From Paenibacillus lactis (GTDB lineage Bacteria > Bacillota > Bacilli > Paenibacillales > Paenibacillaceae): DNA of 64,000 bases. Location of the stretch: NCBI RefSeq assembly GCF_017873605.1, contig NZ_JAGGKI010000010.1, forward strand, positions 62,001 through 126,000, given 5' to 3'. Shown here in pieces: positions 17,335 through 26,204 of this stretch (position 1 is its first letter; every line of letters begins with the position of its first letter). A program made the translations under genes and the position numbers. A model generated the notes under the pieces. The model searched no databases. It was not told where the DNA came from and worked only from the letters and a program-made list of their open reading frames with translations.

Positions 17335-18065
17335 GAACTTATACGATTGCGCTGGCCGGGAATCCGAATACGGGAAAAAGCACGCTGTTCAACGCTCTCA
17401 CCGGCCTCAAGCAGCATACCGGCAACTGGTCGGGCAAGACGGTAAGCTTGGCCAGCGGCTATTACGAATACAAGAATTCCCGTTTCCGGTTCATCGATCT
17501 GCCGGGAACGTATTCCCTGTTCTCCAACTCTGCGGACGAAGAGGTAGCCCGCGATTACATCGTCTTTGAGAAACCGGACGTGACGCTGCTGGTGCTGGAC
17601 TCGACGGCGCTGGAACGCAGCCTGAATTTGGCGCTTCAAGTGCTTGAAATGACGGACCGGGTGATCGTCTGCCTCAATCTGATGGATGAGGCGAAGAAGA
17701 AAGGCATTAAGGTTGATGCAGGCAAGCTTGCGCAAAAACTCGGCGTTCCGGTTATCCCGATATCCGCCAGAAACAATGAAGGCCTGGATACGCTGTCCGA
17801 GCAGCTGCTTCTCATGTGCACCGGAAGCATTCGAACGACTCCTTACCGCATGAAATATAACGAACGGCTGGAGGAGGAGATCGCCAAGCTTGAGACGGAG
17901 CTGAAGCTGATCGTTGGCGATGAATATCCGGCAAGATGGCTGGCAATCCGTCTTCTTGACGGGGACCGGAAGCTGATCGACACATTGAAACAGAAACTTG
18001 CCGCTTCGGATAGAGGGGGAATGATTTATGGAGCAGCTAAAGCGCTTGGAAGCACTAACCGGTAG
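17331..18065 (+). CDS. feoB: FeoB N-terminal part: GTPase domain as a separate protein
   Basis: 244 residues. Soluble G-protein domain of FeoB: P-loop GNPNTGKST (residues 9-17), switch region with HTGNWSGKTV, G3 DLPGTYSL, G4 NLMD, G5 SAR, then the helical GDI-like region (RMKYNERLEEEIAKLETEL...ARWLAIRLLDGDRKLIDTL). The frame stops before any membrane helix. The membrane half starts in the +1 frame within the last 38 bases. Together the two cover a normal FeoB with nothing lost. GTP hydrolysis gates Fe(II) import in the intact protein; here it must act in trans or through frameshifting. Confidence 0.9.
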   Translation: MRTYTIALAGNPNTGKSTLFNALTGLKQHTGNWSGKTVSLASGYYEYKNSRFRFIDLPGTYSLFSNSADEEVARDYIVFEKPDVTLLVLDSTALERSLNLALQVLEMTDRVIVCLNLMDEAKKKGIKVDAGKLAQKLGVPVIPISARNNEGLDTLSEQLLLMCTGSIRTTPYRMKYNERLEEEIAKLETELKLIVGDEYPARWLAIRLLDGDRKLIDTLKQKLAASDRGGMIYGAAKALGSTNR

Positions 18066-19413
18066 CATTCCTGCCGACCAGGTGGATGACGTCCGGGAGT
18101 CGATCGTCGGGGAATTGTTCAAAAAATCCAGAGAGCTGTGCGCCGAAGCGGTCACCGTCACGGATCGCGAACGATTGTACCGTTCGGAGCGCCTGGACCG
18201 GATATTCACCTCCAAGCTGTGGGGGTTCCCGATCATGCTGGCCATGCTCGGCGTTATATTTTACCTGACGATTGCCGGAGCCAATGTCCCCTCCTCCATG
18301 CTGTCAAGCTTCTTCGGCTGGATTGAAGGCTATCTGACGGCGGCATTCGAAGCGGTTCACGCTCCGGATTGGCTGCATGGGATATTGATCCTTGGATTGT
18401 TCCGCGGCACCGCCTGGGTCATCAGTGTCATGCTGCCGCCGATGGCGATTTTCTTTCCGGTGTTTGCCCTGCTCGAGAACTACGGGTATTTGCCTAGGGT
18501 TGCCTTCAATCTCGACCGCCTGTTCAAAAAATCAGGCGCTCACGGCAAGCAATCCCTCACCATGGCTATGGGGTTCGGCTGCAACGCCGCAGCGATTATG
18601 TCAACCCGGATTATCGAATCGCCGCGCGAGCGGATGCTGGCCATCCTGACCAATAACTTCGTGCCATGCAACGGACGCTGGCCGACGCTCATTCTGCTGG
18701 CTTCCCTGTTTATGGCTGCAGGTTTTTCAGGGGGCGTGCAGACGCTCGTAACCGCATCGGTTGTTATGGGCATGGTTCTCTTGGGGATCGTTGTTACGCT
18801 GACGGTGTCGTGGACCTTGTCCAAAACGGCGCTCAAAGGCGTTCCTTCCCACTATACCCTGGAGCTGCCGCCCTACAGGAAGCCGAAAATACTGAATACC
18901 ATTCTGCGGGCAACGCTCGACAAGACGATCTATGTTCTGCGCCGAGCCGTTATCGTTGCCGCGCCGGCAGGCGTGCTCACCTGGATTCTGGCGAATATTT
19001 ATATCGGGGATACGAGCATTCTGCTTCACTTCGTCCAATTCCTGGATCCGTTCGCCAAGGCGCTCGGATTGGACGGCTTCATTCTGATGGCGTTTATCAT
19101 CGGACTGCCCGCGAACGAGATCGTGCTGCCGATCCTCCTAATGGGGTACTTGGCAACCGGGTCGCTGACCGAGGTGGAGAACATGTTTGCTTTGAAGCAG
19201 ATTTTCGTGGATCAAGGCTGGACCTGGCTGACGGCGCTGAATATGATGCTGTTCTCCCTGCTTCACTATCCGTGCGGCACGACCTTGTTCAATATTTGGA
19301 AGGAAACGAAAAGCTTCAAGTGGACCTTCCTGTCCTTTGCCATTCCGACGGCCATTGCGATTCTAGTTACATTTATTGTCGCCCAAGCCGCGCGAGCGCT
19401 CGGGTGGGTCTGA
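18028..19413 (+). CDS. feoB: FeoB C-terminal part: membrane Fe(II) permease
   Basis: 461 residues. Begins with the rest of the helical linker (about 60 residues) and continues into the Gate/Nucleos_tra membrane core: GFGCNAAAIMSTRIIESPRERMLAILTNNFVPCNGRWPT holds the conserved Cys and Asn-Phe-Val-Pro-Cys motifs of the FeoB pore, and a second Gate copy follows (FIIGLPANEIVLPILLMGYL). About eight to ten membrane helices. AGAGGGGG precedes its ATG, so separate initiation inside the upstream gene is credible; I see no slippery heptamer. A palindromic hairpin follows the stop. Confidence 0.9.
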   Translation: MEQLKRLEALTGSIPADQVDDVRESIVGELFKKSRELCAEAVTVTDRERLYRSERLDRIFTSKLWGFPIMLAMLGVIFYLTIAGANVPSSMLSSFFGWIEGYLTAAFEAVHAPDWLHGILILGLFRGTAWVISVMLPPMAIFFPVFALLENYGYLPRVAFNLDRLFKKSGAHGKQSLTMAMGFGCNAAAIMSTRIIESPRERMLAILTNNFVPCNGRWPTLILLASLFMAAGFSGGVQTLVTASVVMGMVLLGIVVTLTVSWTLSKTALKGVPSHYTLELPPYRKPKILNTILRATLDKTIYVLRRAVIVAAPAGVLTWILANIYIGDTSILLHFVQFLDPFAKALGLDGFILMAFIIGLPANEIVLPILLMGYLATGSLTEVENMFALKQIFVDQGWTWLTALNMMLFSLLHYPCGTTLFNIWKETKSFKWTFLSFAIPTAIAILVTFIVAQAARALGWV

Positions 19414-19449
19414 TACACCAAATCTGTCATGGTCAACGATATCAATGCC

Positions 19450-19485
19450 GCAGCCCGGTCTCTCATTCTGAGACCGGGCTGCTTA
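19450..19485. terminator. Hairpin between feoB and the ABC transporter genes
   Basis: Perfect 13-bp stem, GCAGCCCGGTCTC with its complement (19450-19482), seven-base loop. Only TT follows on the plus strand and none on the minus strand, so it is a strong hairpin with a weak U tract, placed between convergent genes. Confidence 0.6.
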
Positions 19486-19527
19486 ATATGTGACTCTACT
19501 TGTCACCCTTTATCAAAACGCATGCAA

Positions 19528-20412
19528 TTATCCCTTCACCGAACCGGCTGCAATGCCTTCCACAATCCGGTCGCTCAGGAAGAGGAACATCAGCAGAATC
19601 GGCAAAATGCTGATCATCAGCGTCGCGCCGATGGCTCCCCAATCGGTCGTATACTGCCCGATAAAGTTCTGGACCCCTACGGTCAGCGTCTTGAACATAT
19701 CCGAGCTGATGAACGTATTCACGAAAATAAACTCGTTCCAGTTATAGATCATGTTGATGATTGCCGTCGTGGCCAATACCGAGCCTGTCATCGGAAGCAC
19801 GATCCGGAAGAATACGCGGTGAACCGAGCAGCCATCCATGACTGCGGCCTCCTCCACTTCCCTCGGCAGCGTATAGTAAAATCCGAGCAAAATCATGATC
19901 GTGATCGGCATATTGAACGCCACATACGAAAGAATGAGCGACACCGGATGGTCGGTCAGCCCGGCTTTGTTGAACAGGCTGAACAACGGAATCAGCGTGG
20001 AGTGAACCGGGATCATCATCGCAACCATGAATAAGCCGAGAACGAAGGAGCTGCCCTTCCACTTCATTCTCGTTATGGCAAACGTCACGAGACTGCCCAG
20101 CATAATCGTCAATACGGTGGCGGCGACGGTAATCCAGACGCTGTTCAGAAAATACACGCTGATGTTGCCCGCGCTCCATACCTTTTCATAGTTCTCCCAG
20201 CGCGGATTCATCGGCAGCGACAATGGCGGCAGATCGAATACTTCCTGGTTGTTCTTCAGCGAGAACAGCAGCAGCCATACGAGCGGAAACAGCTGGAATA
20301 CCGCCACTCCGATCAGCACGACATACAGCAGGGTGTACCCCAGCTTACGCGCACCCCCACCGCCGGATCGGGATGGCCGGCTCCGGAGCTGTCCTGCGGC
20401 TCCTTGAATCAT
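19528..20412 (-). CDS. Carbohydrate ABC transporter permease (MalG type)
   Basis: 294 residues. Six predicted membrane helices and the EAA loop EVEEAAVMDGCSVHRVFFRIVLPMT that docks the ATPase. It ends ...DRIVEGIAAGSVKG, the usual C-terminus of MalG/UgpE-type permeases. The N-terminal 22 residues are hydrophilic and Arg/Gly-rich. AAGGAGG precedes the ATG. Third gene of the unit binding protein-permease-permease; the ATPase is not in the window and is probably a shared one such as MsmX in B. subtilis. Confidence 0.93.
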   Translation of the reverse strand: MIQGAAGQLRSRPSRSGGGGARKLGYTLLYVVLIGVAVFQLFPLVWLLLFSLKNNQEVFDLPPLSLPMNPRWENYEKVWSAGNISVYFLNSVWITVAATVLTIMLGSLVTFAITRMKWKGSSFVLGLFMVAMMIPVHSTLIPLFSLFNKAGLTDHPVSLILSYVAFNMPITIMILLGFYYTLPREVEEAAVMDGCSVHRVFFRIVLPMTGSVLATTAIINMIYNWNEFIFVNTFISSDMFKTLTVGVQNFIGQYTTDWGAIGATLMISILPILLMFLFLSDRIVEGIAAGSVKG

Positions 20413-20425
20413 GAAACATCCCTCC

Positions 20426-21307
20426 TTATGAATATTGGATCGTATCTTTGGTTGCCGTTAATTTCCGAATGACCCAAGTCACCAGCAGACAGATGACCAG
20501 CAGGAAAAAGCCGATGGCGCTCCCGTAACCGAAATCATAAGCGCGGAAGGCCGTATGGTACATATAGGACGCCATAACCTCGCTCGCGCCGTTCGGTCCT
20601 CCGTCAGTCATAACAAAGATCAAGTCGAAATATTTCAAGGAGCCGACGACGGCGAGTACAATCGTTACCTTGATGACTTCCATGATAAGCGGCAGCTTGA
20701 TCCGGAATGCAATTTGCAGCGAGGTCGCCCCGTCGATCTTCGCCGCTTCCACCAGCGATGCCGGGATGTTCTTGAGGGCGGCGTAATAGATCAGAATGTA
20801 AAAGCCCGCATACTGCCACAAAATCGGGATGAACAGGGCGTACAGCACCAGCGAAGGCTCGGCGAGCCAGGCCGGCGGGTTCGTGATCCCGATCGACTCC
20901 AGGAAGCTGTTCACGATCCCGTTCGTCGGATGGTACATGCGAAGCCACAGCTGCGCTATGGCTACGGAAGACAGCAGCATCGGAATCAGATAGATTTTGC
21001 GGAACAGGCCGGCGCCTTTAATCTTTGAGGACAGCACCATCGCCACAGCCAGGTAAACGATCAGGCTGAGCGCGGAGAATACCGCAAGCAGCAGCGAGTG
21101 CCATGCACTGTCCCAGAACTTGCCGTCGGACAACAGCGCCTGGTAATTGTCCAGCCCGATAAACGTCATCGCGCCGATGCCGTTCCACTCGTTCAGGCCG
21201 TAAAACGCCGTAAGCACGATTGGAATATACACGATCGCCATGATCACAAGCAAAGCCGGCAGCACGTACAAGGCAATGACTTTTTTATTGGACATTACTT
21301 TATCCAA
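20426..21307 (-). CDS. Carbohydrate ABC transporter permease (MalF/UgpA type)
   Basis: 293 residues. Six membrane helices, the EAA loop SLVEAAKIDGATSLQIAFRIKLPLI, and the DGGPNGASEVMASYMYHTAF segment typical of MalF/UgpA partners. The start is TTG 21307, eight bases after AAAGGAG. It lies 13 bases before the MalG-type gene, so the two form a heterodimeric channel. Substrate is a mono- or oligosaccharide; which one cannot be told. Confidence 0.93.
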   Translation of the reverse strand: MDKVMSNKKVIALYVLPALLVIMAIVYIPIVLTAFYGLNEWNGIGAMTFIGLDNYQALLSDGKFWDSAWHSLLLAVFSALSLIVYLAVAMVLSSKIKGAGLFRKIYLIPMLLSSVAIAQLWLRMYHPTNGIVNSFLESIGITNPPAWLAEPSLVLYALFIPILWQYAGFYILIYYAALKNIPASLVEAAKIDGATSLQIAFRIKLPLIMEVIKVTIVLAVVGSLKYFDLIFVMTDGGPNGASEVMASYMYHTAFRAYDFGYGSAIGFFLLVICLLVTWVIRKLTATKDTIQYS

Positions 21308-21406
21308 AGTTATCGACTCCTTTCCCGAATCGGTCCTCCAGGAAGCATTTATCCGGCATCGCTGCCGGATAAATGGGATTCCCAGTCTCTTGGTTGCCTG
21401 ATCGTC

Positions 21407-22735
21407 TTATTTCCCTTTGGATACGGCCTTGTCGTGCTCGTCCGAGAAGTTCTCCGGCGTGACCGCTTTGCCGAAGAGGGCCTGAATCATATTCAAATGC
21501 GTCTCGGCGGCATTCGCTTCCATCTGGACATCCGCAAACAAGGTAATGCTGCTTGCCTGGTTCATTTCGTTGAACAGGTCGATATACAGCTGCGGAAGCT
21601 CCAGCGATGCGGTATCCACCTTCGTTGCCGGAATGACGCCCGCGCCGGTCACCGATTGCTCGCCCCATTTCGTGACGAAGTACTCCACGAATTTCTTCGC
21701 TTCCTCCTTCACCTTGGAGTCCTCGGAGATGAACAGTCCGACGCCCGGACCGCCAACCCAGCTGTTAATGTCGCCTTTGCCGCCATCCACCGTCGGGAAT
21801 TTGAAAAATCCGACGCTGTCGCGGAATTCCTGCGGAATCTCTTCATTGGTCGTAAAGTTCGGCAGCTCCCAGGTTCCCATCATATACATGGCGGCTTTGC
21901 CGTTCAGGAATTCGGATTTGGCCTCTTCGTTGGACAAGCCGTTGAACCCTTTGACAAAAGCATTGCCGTCGACCAGCGACTGAATTTCTGCGGCAGCCTT
22001 CACAAGAGATTCGTCCTTAAACGATACGTCGCCGCTAATCGCGCTCGCCAGCGTGTCCTGTCCGCCGATCCGGTCGGCGAGGTACATATACCACAGGGAG
22101 CCGGTCCAGCGGTCCTTATTACCCAACGCAATCGGTGCGATTCCGTTATCGGAGAGCGTTTTCACAATCTGCTTGAATTCCTCGTAGCTCTGCGGCACTT
22201 GCAGGTTATACTGTTCAAAAATCGCTTTATTGTAGTACACCGGAGCGATGTTGAACTCCAGCGGCAGCGCATAGGTCTTGCCATCGATCGCATAGGCCTC
22301 CGTCGTACCCGAGACGAATTTTCCGTTCAGCTCGCCGCTGAGCAGATCATCGACAGGCGCGAACAGATTGCCTTCCACATAAGGCTTTAAAAATCCGGCA
22401 GCCCATGTTACGCCGACATCCGGCAGCTCATTCGATGCAGAAAGCACTTTCAATTTGTTCTTGTACTGCTCGTTATCCAGAACCTCCTGCTTGATCGTCA
22501 CGTTCGGATTCTCATTCTGATAATCCTCGATGATCTGGTTAACGATCTTGTTCTGGCCCGCGGATACGCCGGCCGGCCACAGATGCATGAAGTTTACGGT
22601 TACTTTCTCTCCCTCGCCGCTGCCGCTGCTTTTATCGCCGCCGGCCCCTTCTGTACCGCCGCCCGATCCGCAGCCTGCCGCAAATACAGCCAGGCACAAT
22701 GTCAGAAGAAGAACTGTCCATTTTTTGTTGAACAC
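21407..22735 (-). CDS. Extracellular sugar-binding lipoprotein of the ABC importer
   Basis: 442 residues. Signal peptide with lipobox AAGC (Cys22), a short Gly/Ser-rich linker, then a family 1 solute-binding fold (VNFMHLWPAG...IIEDYQNENPNVTIKQEVLDNEQYKNKLKV; AMYMMGTWELPNF; VGGPGVGLFISEDSKVKEEAKKFVEYF). It captures the sugar outside and delivers it to the two permeases. GTG start with AAGGGG upstream. A cre-like site lies upstream, and a kinase/regulator pair follows upstream, the usual arrangement for an inducible Paenibacillus importer. Confidence 0.93.
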   Translation of the reverse strand: MFNKKWTVLLLTLCLAVFAAGCGSGGGTEGAGGDKSSGSGEGEKVTVNFMHLWPAGVSAGQNKIVNQIIEDYQNENPNVTIKQEVLDNEQYKNKLKVLSASNELPDVGVTWAAGFLKPYVEGNLFAPVDDLLSGELNGKFVSGTTEAYAIDGKTYALPLEFNIAPVYYNKAIFEQYNLQVPQSYEEFKQIVKTLSDNGIAPIALGNKDRWTGSLWYMYLADRIGGQDTLASAISGDVSFKDESLVKAAAEIQSLVDGNAFVKGFNGLSNEEAKSEFLNGKAAMYMMGTWELPNFTTNEEIPQEFRDSVGFFKFPTVDGGKGDINSWVGGPGVGLFISEDSKVKEEAKKFVEYFVTKWGEQSVTGAGVIPATKVDTASLELPQLYIDLFNEMNQASSITLFADVQMEANAAETHLNMIQALFGKAVTPENFSDEHDKAVSKGK

Positions 22736-22771
22736 GTTTCCAACCCCTTTTTTAGGATGTCTTTTGCGTAA

Positions 22772-22785
22772 TGAAACCGCTTTAG
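22772..22785. promoter_or_regulatory. Candidate cre site (catabolite repression)
   Basis: TGAAACCGCTTTAG, close to the CcpA consensus TGWAANCGNTNWCA, 37 bases upstream of the binding-protein gene. It would couple the importer to glucose status. Confidence 0.45.
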
Positions 22786-22847
22786 TTCAATTGTAGCAAT
22801 GAGGGGATGAACGGATAAGGTCATAACGATTGGGTCTAATTCCACTA

Positions 22848-23636
22848 TTATTGGATCTTCTCTCCTGCATCCGTCACGCTCTGCCGGTATTGGCTCGGGC
22901 TTACCTGCTCCATGTCCCGGAACACTTTGACAAAATATTTGGATGTCTGGTAGCCGACCTGCTCCGCGATTTCAGCAACGGACAGGGGCGTTGCAGCTAG
23001 CAGCTCCTTCGCCCGCTGCACGCGCCGTCTTGTCAAATATTCGCTGAAGGTCAGCCCGGTCTGTTCCTTGAACAATACGCTGAAATAGCTCGCATTCAAG
23101 TGAAGCCCTTCAGCCACCTCCTTCAGGGATACCTGCGCCTGGAGATGCTCATCCACATACCGCATCGCCTCCTGCACCTGAACGCTGTACACCTTCTCCT
23201 GCCCTGCTGCCTCCAGGAGCTTCGGATCAACGAGCTTCTCCATCCGCGCTACGCGCTCCTTCTGGTCGCCGCGCTGAAGCGCCATCTCCACCGCTTCCAC
23301 GAGCTTCCGCTTATCGATCGGCTTGAGCAAATAGTCCACCACGCCGAATTGGAGCGCCTTCCTTGCATAGTCGAACTCCGAATAACCGGAAATCACGATA
23401 ATCACCGGAGGATGCCTCAGATCCTGCAGTCGCTCGATCAGCTCCAGCCCGCCGATTTCCGGCATGCGGATATCGGTCACAATGAGCTGCGCCTCGTTCT
23501 CCTGCAGCCATTCCAGCGCCTCAACGCCGCTGGCAGCGGTCTCGATCCGGTTGCGTCCGGAAGACCATGCTTCCAGTGTTTTTCGAATGCCTTCTCTTGT
23601 TCTCGGTTCATCATCCACGATCAATATCGTCTTCAT
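22848..23636 (-). CDS. AraC-type response regulator (YesN-like)
   Basis: 262 residues. Receiver domain with acidic pocket DDEP, phosphoacceptor Asp in TDIRMPEIGGLEL and KP at YLLKPIDK; C-terminal double HTH of the AraC family (VSLKEVAEGLHLNASYFSVLFKEQTG; SVAEIAEQVGYQTSKYFVKVFRDM). The frame is open far upstream, but that extension is the shadow of the kinase gene; the true ATG at 23636 follows GGGGAGG and overlaps the kinase end by 26 bases. Expected to activate the adjacent sugar importer operon. Confidence 0.93.
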   Translation of the reverse strand: MKTILIVDDEPRTREGIRKTLEAWSSGRNRIETAASGVEALEWLQENEAQLIVTDIRMPEIGGLELIERLQDLRHPPVIIVISGYSEFDYARKALQFGVVDYLLKPIDKRKLVEAVEMALQRGDQKERVARMEKLVDPKLLEAAGQEKVYSVQVQEAMRYVDEHLQAQVSLKEVAEGLHLNASYFSVLFKEQTGLTFSEYLTRRRVQRAKELLAATPLSVAEIAEQVGYQTSKYFVKVFRDMEQVSPSQYRQSVTDAGEKIQ

Positions 23637-25401
23637 GCGTCTCTTCCTCCCCGGGATTTCTACGGTACACGTTCGGGATCTCAAATGAGATGGTTGTTCC
23701 TGCGCCTGCCTCGCTCTGAATGCACAAGCCCGCTTGTCCGGCATCATAGTACAACCGCAAGCGCTGCTCGACGTTGGACAGGCCGACGCCGCTGTTTTTG
23801 GAAGACGGCACATGCCCTTTTTCCATGGAGGCATACAGGGACGCGAGGGTTTCCCCGTCCATGCCGGGTCCGTCATCCGATACGGACACCACCGTATGCC
23901 CCGGCCGTTCGGATGGCTGTGCCCGCACGATGACCGTGCCCGGTCCGAGCCGCTGCTCCACGCCATGGAGAATCGCATTTTCCACAATAGGCTGGATGAG
24001 CAGCTTCGGGATCGGAACCGCCCTGCTCGCCTCGTCCGCTTCAATCCTCCAAGAGAGGCGGTCCAGCATCCGCATTTTCATAATGATCAAATAGCGCTCG
24101 GCATGATCCAGCTCATCGCCGATCATCACCCACTCATCCTCATCCTTCCGGTTAATCACGTAACGAAACAAGCCCGACATGGCCACTACGATTTGAGCCA
24201 GCTCTTCTTCGCCCTGATCATCGAGCGCCCAATAAAACGCTTCCAGGGTGTTGAACAGAAAATGCGGGTTAATCTGCGCCTGCAGAGCCTTCAGCTCGGT
24301 CCGGCTCTGGATAAGCTCCTTCTGATACACCACCTCGATCAATTCGTTAAGCGAATCGACCATCTGGTTATACGTATTGGTAAGCTCGTTGATCTCCATC
24401 GTCTTCGAGGTGACCGATATCGGCTTCAGCGTGCCGAACCTTGCCCCTCGCATCGACTTGATCATCTTGAGAATCGGGCGGATAATCATCGTCGTCAAGA
24501 TGAAGCTAAGGATTAGGAACAACAGCGCGCCGACCGCGCCGGATACGATAACCGCCGTCCGCAGCACCGAAATGCCCTCTGTCGTATAATCCACCGGCGT
24601 CAAAATCACGAGCGTCCACCCCGTGGCTTCCGACTGCTTCTGCACCGCGATATAATCCTCGTTACCTATGGTGACCGTCTCGCCCTCGCGATGCAAAATC
24701 TCCTTGGAATTCACCGTCACGTCGAAATCGGAGGATATTTCATGGCCGGCTTGATCGAACAGCCCCATCGCTTCCCGGGATTGCCCCGTATCGCCCGCCG
24801 AGTCGGCGAGCTCGAAATAGCTCTTCTCCAGCCGGACGAGCAAGTACCCGCCATGTGCGAAGGATTGGTCAACCAGGCGGACCCGCCGCATGGCTACGAC
24901 CACATCCTGATCCCGGGGATCCTGCCCGAACCATACGAGCTTGCCCATTCCCTCGTCCGCCATCGCGATCCATTCGCCCCTCACCCGGCTCGCCAGGCTC
25001 CCCTCATCCAGCGGAAACAATCGCCGATAATCGGTCGTATACAGCTCCAGCGATCGAATACCGGTCGCGTAGGCCTCATATTTGCGAACCTCCTGCTGCA
25101 AAGACTGCCGCTCGCCGAACGTAATCGGTTTGCCTTCGGTTTCCTGGGTCAGGAATCGCTGGACCGTGGCATTCGTGGACACTTGGGCGGTCAGCGTATC
25201 GACCTGCTTAAGCAGCGCGTCCAGCTTGCCCGTGGCTTGAACGGCGGTCTGCTGAATATGCTTTTCCGCACTGTTGCGGAGCAGCACGGATACCTGCTCG
25301 TATACAAATGCGCCTACCAGCGCAAGCACGATCACCATGACCAGCATAAACCCGAGAAATATTTGATTTCGCAGCGTATTCAGCCTGCCGAATCGGTTCA
25401 T
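23611..25401 (-). CDS. Sensor histidine kinase (YesM family)
   Basis: 596 residues. Two membrane helices (about 15-37 and 280-303) bracket an extracellular dCache-like sensor, followed by HAMP (FILTTMIIRPILKMIKSM...), the His_kinase domain with phospho-acceptor INPHFLFNTLEAFYWAL, and HATPase motifs ENAILHGVE and DDGPGMD. Senses an external or binding-protein-linked signal and phosphorylates the overlapping AraC regulator. The start at 25401 is chosen for AAGGGG ten bases upstream; the longer frame adds a poor N-terminus. Confidence 0.93.
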   Translation of the reverse strand: MNRFGRLNTLRNQIFLGFMLVMVIVLALVGAFVYEQVSVLLRNSAEKHIQQTAVQATGKLDALLKQVDTLTAQVSTNATVQRFLTQETEGKPITFGERQSLQQEVRKYEAYATGIRSLELYTTDYRRLFPLDEGSLASRVRGEWIAMADEGMGKLVWFGQDPRDQDVVVAMRRVRLVDQSFAHGGYLLVRLEKSYFELADSAGDTGQSREAMGLFDQAGHEISSDFDVTVNSKEILHREGETVTIGNEDYIAVQKQSEATGWTLVILTPVDYTTEGISVLRTAVIVSGAVGALLFLILSFILTTMIIRPILKMIKSMRGARFGTLKPISVTSKTMEINELTNTYNQMVDSLNELIEVVYQKELIQSRTELKALQAQINPHFLFNTLEAFYWALDDQGEEELAQIVVAMSGLFRYVINRKDEDEWVMIGDELDHAERYLIIMKMRMLDRLSWRIEADEASRAVPIPKLLIQPIVENAILHGVEQRLGPGTVIVRAQPSERPGHTVVSVSDDGPGMDGETLASLYASMEKGHVPSSKNSGVGLSNVEQRLRLYYDAGQAGLCIQSEAGAGTTISFEIPNVYRRNPGEEETHEDDIDRG

Positions 25402-25455
25402 GTTCCAAGCACACCCCTTCCCGTGGATGAACAGACTGTTATTCGCTGTGCACAT

Positions 25456-25489
25456 CATGAGTGAGCGAAGCGAAAGCTTCGCCTCATGA
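25456..25489. other. Stable hairpin with GAAA tetraloop upstream of the kinase gene
   Basis: CATGAG and GCGAAGC blocks (25456-25471) pair with GCTTCGC and CTCATG (25476-25489) around GAAA, with a three-base bulge. No U tract on either side. It lies 55 bases before the kinase start; role unknown. Confidence 0.4.
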
Positions 25490-25620
25490 GAAAGTTATAA
25501 CAAACGATATCGGCTTAAGTCTATGGCTATGTTTATACTCGTAAGGAAATCCTTTGTAAGTTGAACAAATGAATGTAGTTAGGGCAAGTATGTAGAGTAT
25601 TCCTTCAATCGCTGTTAGGC

Positions 25621-25664
25621 AAAAAAGAGGAAGGGCGCAGAATATGACTCTCTCGCCCTTCCTC
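25621..25664 (-). terminator. Terminator of the zinc-ribbon gene
   Basis: GAGGAAGGGCG (25627-25637) pairs with CGCCCTTCCTC (25654-25664); on the minus strand it ends in TTTTTT. Confidence 0.85.
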
Positions 25665-25682
25665 ATTCGCACATGCTCAGCT

Positions 25683-25964
25683 CTACACGGGATACAGCTC
25701 CTGATGCCGCTCCAATTCTCTTCGGCACGCCTTGCACAATCCTCTGACAGCCCCCGAAGCATCGGCATAAAACGTCAGCTTGCGCCGCTGCTTGCATCGG
25801 CTGCAGACCTGTCCTCTGCCCGTACCTCCGCTTCTTCGGCTTCTCGATTTCAGATCGATCACGTTACCGCCCTTCGCTGCTTGCCGTGTACGTCTTAATC
25901 GAGCGAAAAATACGGAAACGAAAACTGCGATGATTATGACCGCAATTCCGACCGCCACCTCCAC
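25683..25964 (-). CDS. Membrane-anchored zinc-ribbon protein
   Basis: 93 residues. One N-terminal membrane helix (VAVGIAVIIIAVFVSVFFARL), a basic linker and a C-terminal four-cysteine ribbon: C-x2-C (VCSRCKQ) and C-x2-C (LCKACRR) 21 residues apart. GAGGAGGT precedes the GTG start by eight bases, and it has its own terminator, so it is a real small gene. It could bind zinc and nucleic acid or protein at the inner membrane face; I do not recognise a named family. Confidence 0.75.
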   Translation of the reverse strand: MEVAVGIAVIIIAVFVSVFFARLRRTRQAAKGGNVIDLKSRSRRSGGTGRGQVCSRCKQRRKLTFYADASGAVRGLCKACRRELERHQELYPV

Positions 25965-26204
25965 GCCGGCCCACCTCCTCGCTCTTTAGGGCGCCAGAAC
26001 CCGCTTTTTGGCCCTGTCTGGATTCCGGCTTCTATGCCCTCTTCCGGATTCCCTTCTGTCTCTTACAGTCTAACAAATGAGGTGCCCGTTCGGAAAGCAG
26101 CCTATTAAACCCTATTCCCATTCCGATGGAGGTGCCCATAAATGACCGCAATACAAGCGAAAGATCGGAATACGCGCCTTGTGCGCCTTGCTTCTGGCTA
26201 AAGC

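Noticed and set aside
23637..24044. N-terminal extension of the AraC response regulator
   Set aside because: Translated sequence is the shadow of the kinase ATPase domain; the receiver starts at ATG 23636 with its own ribosome site.
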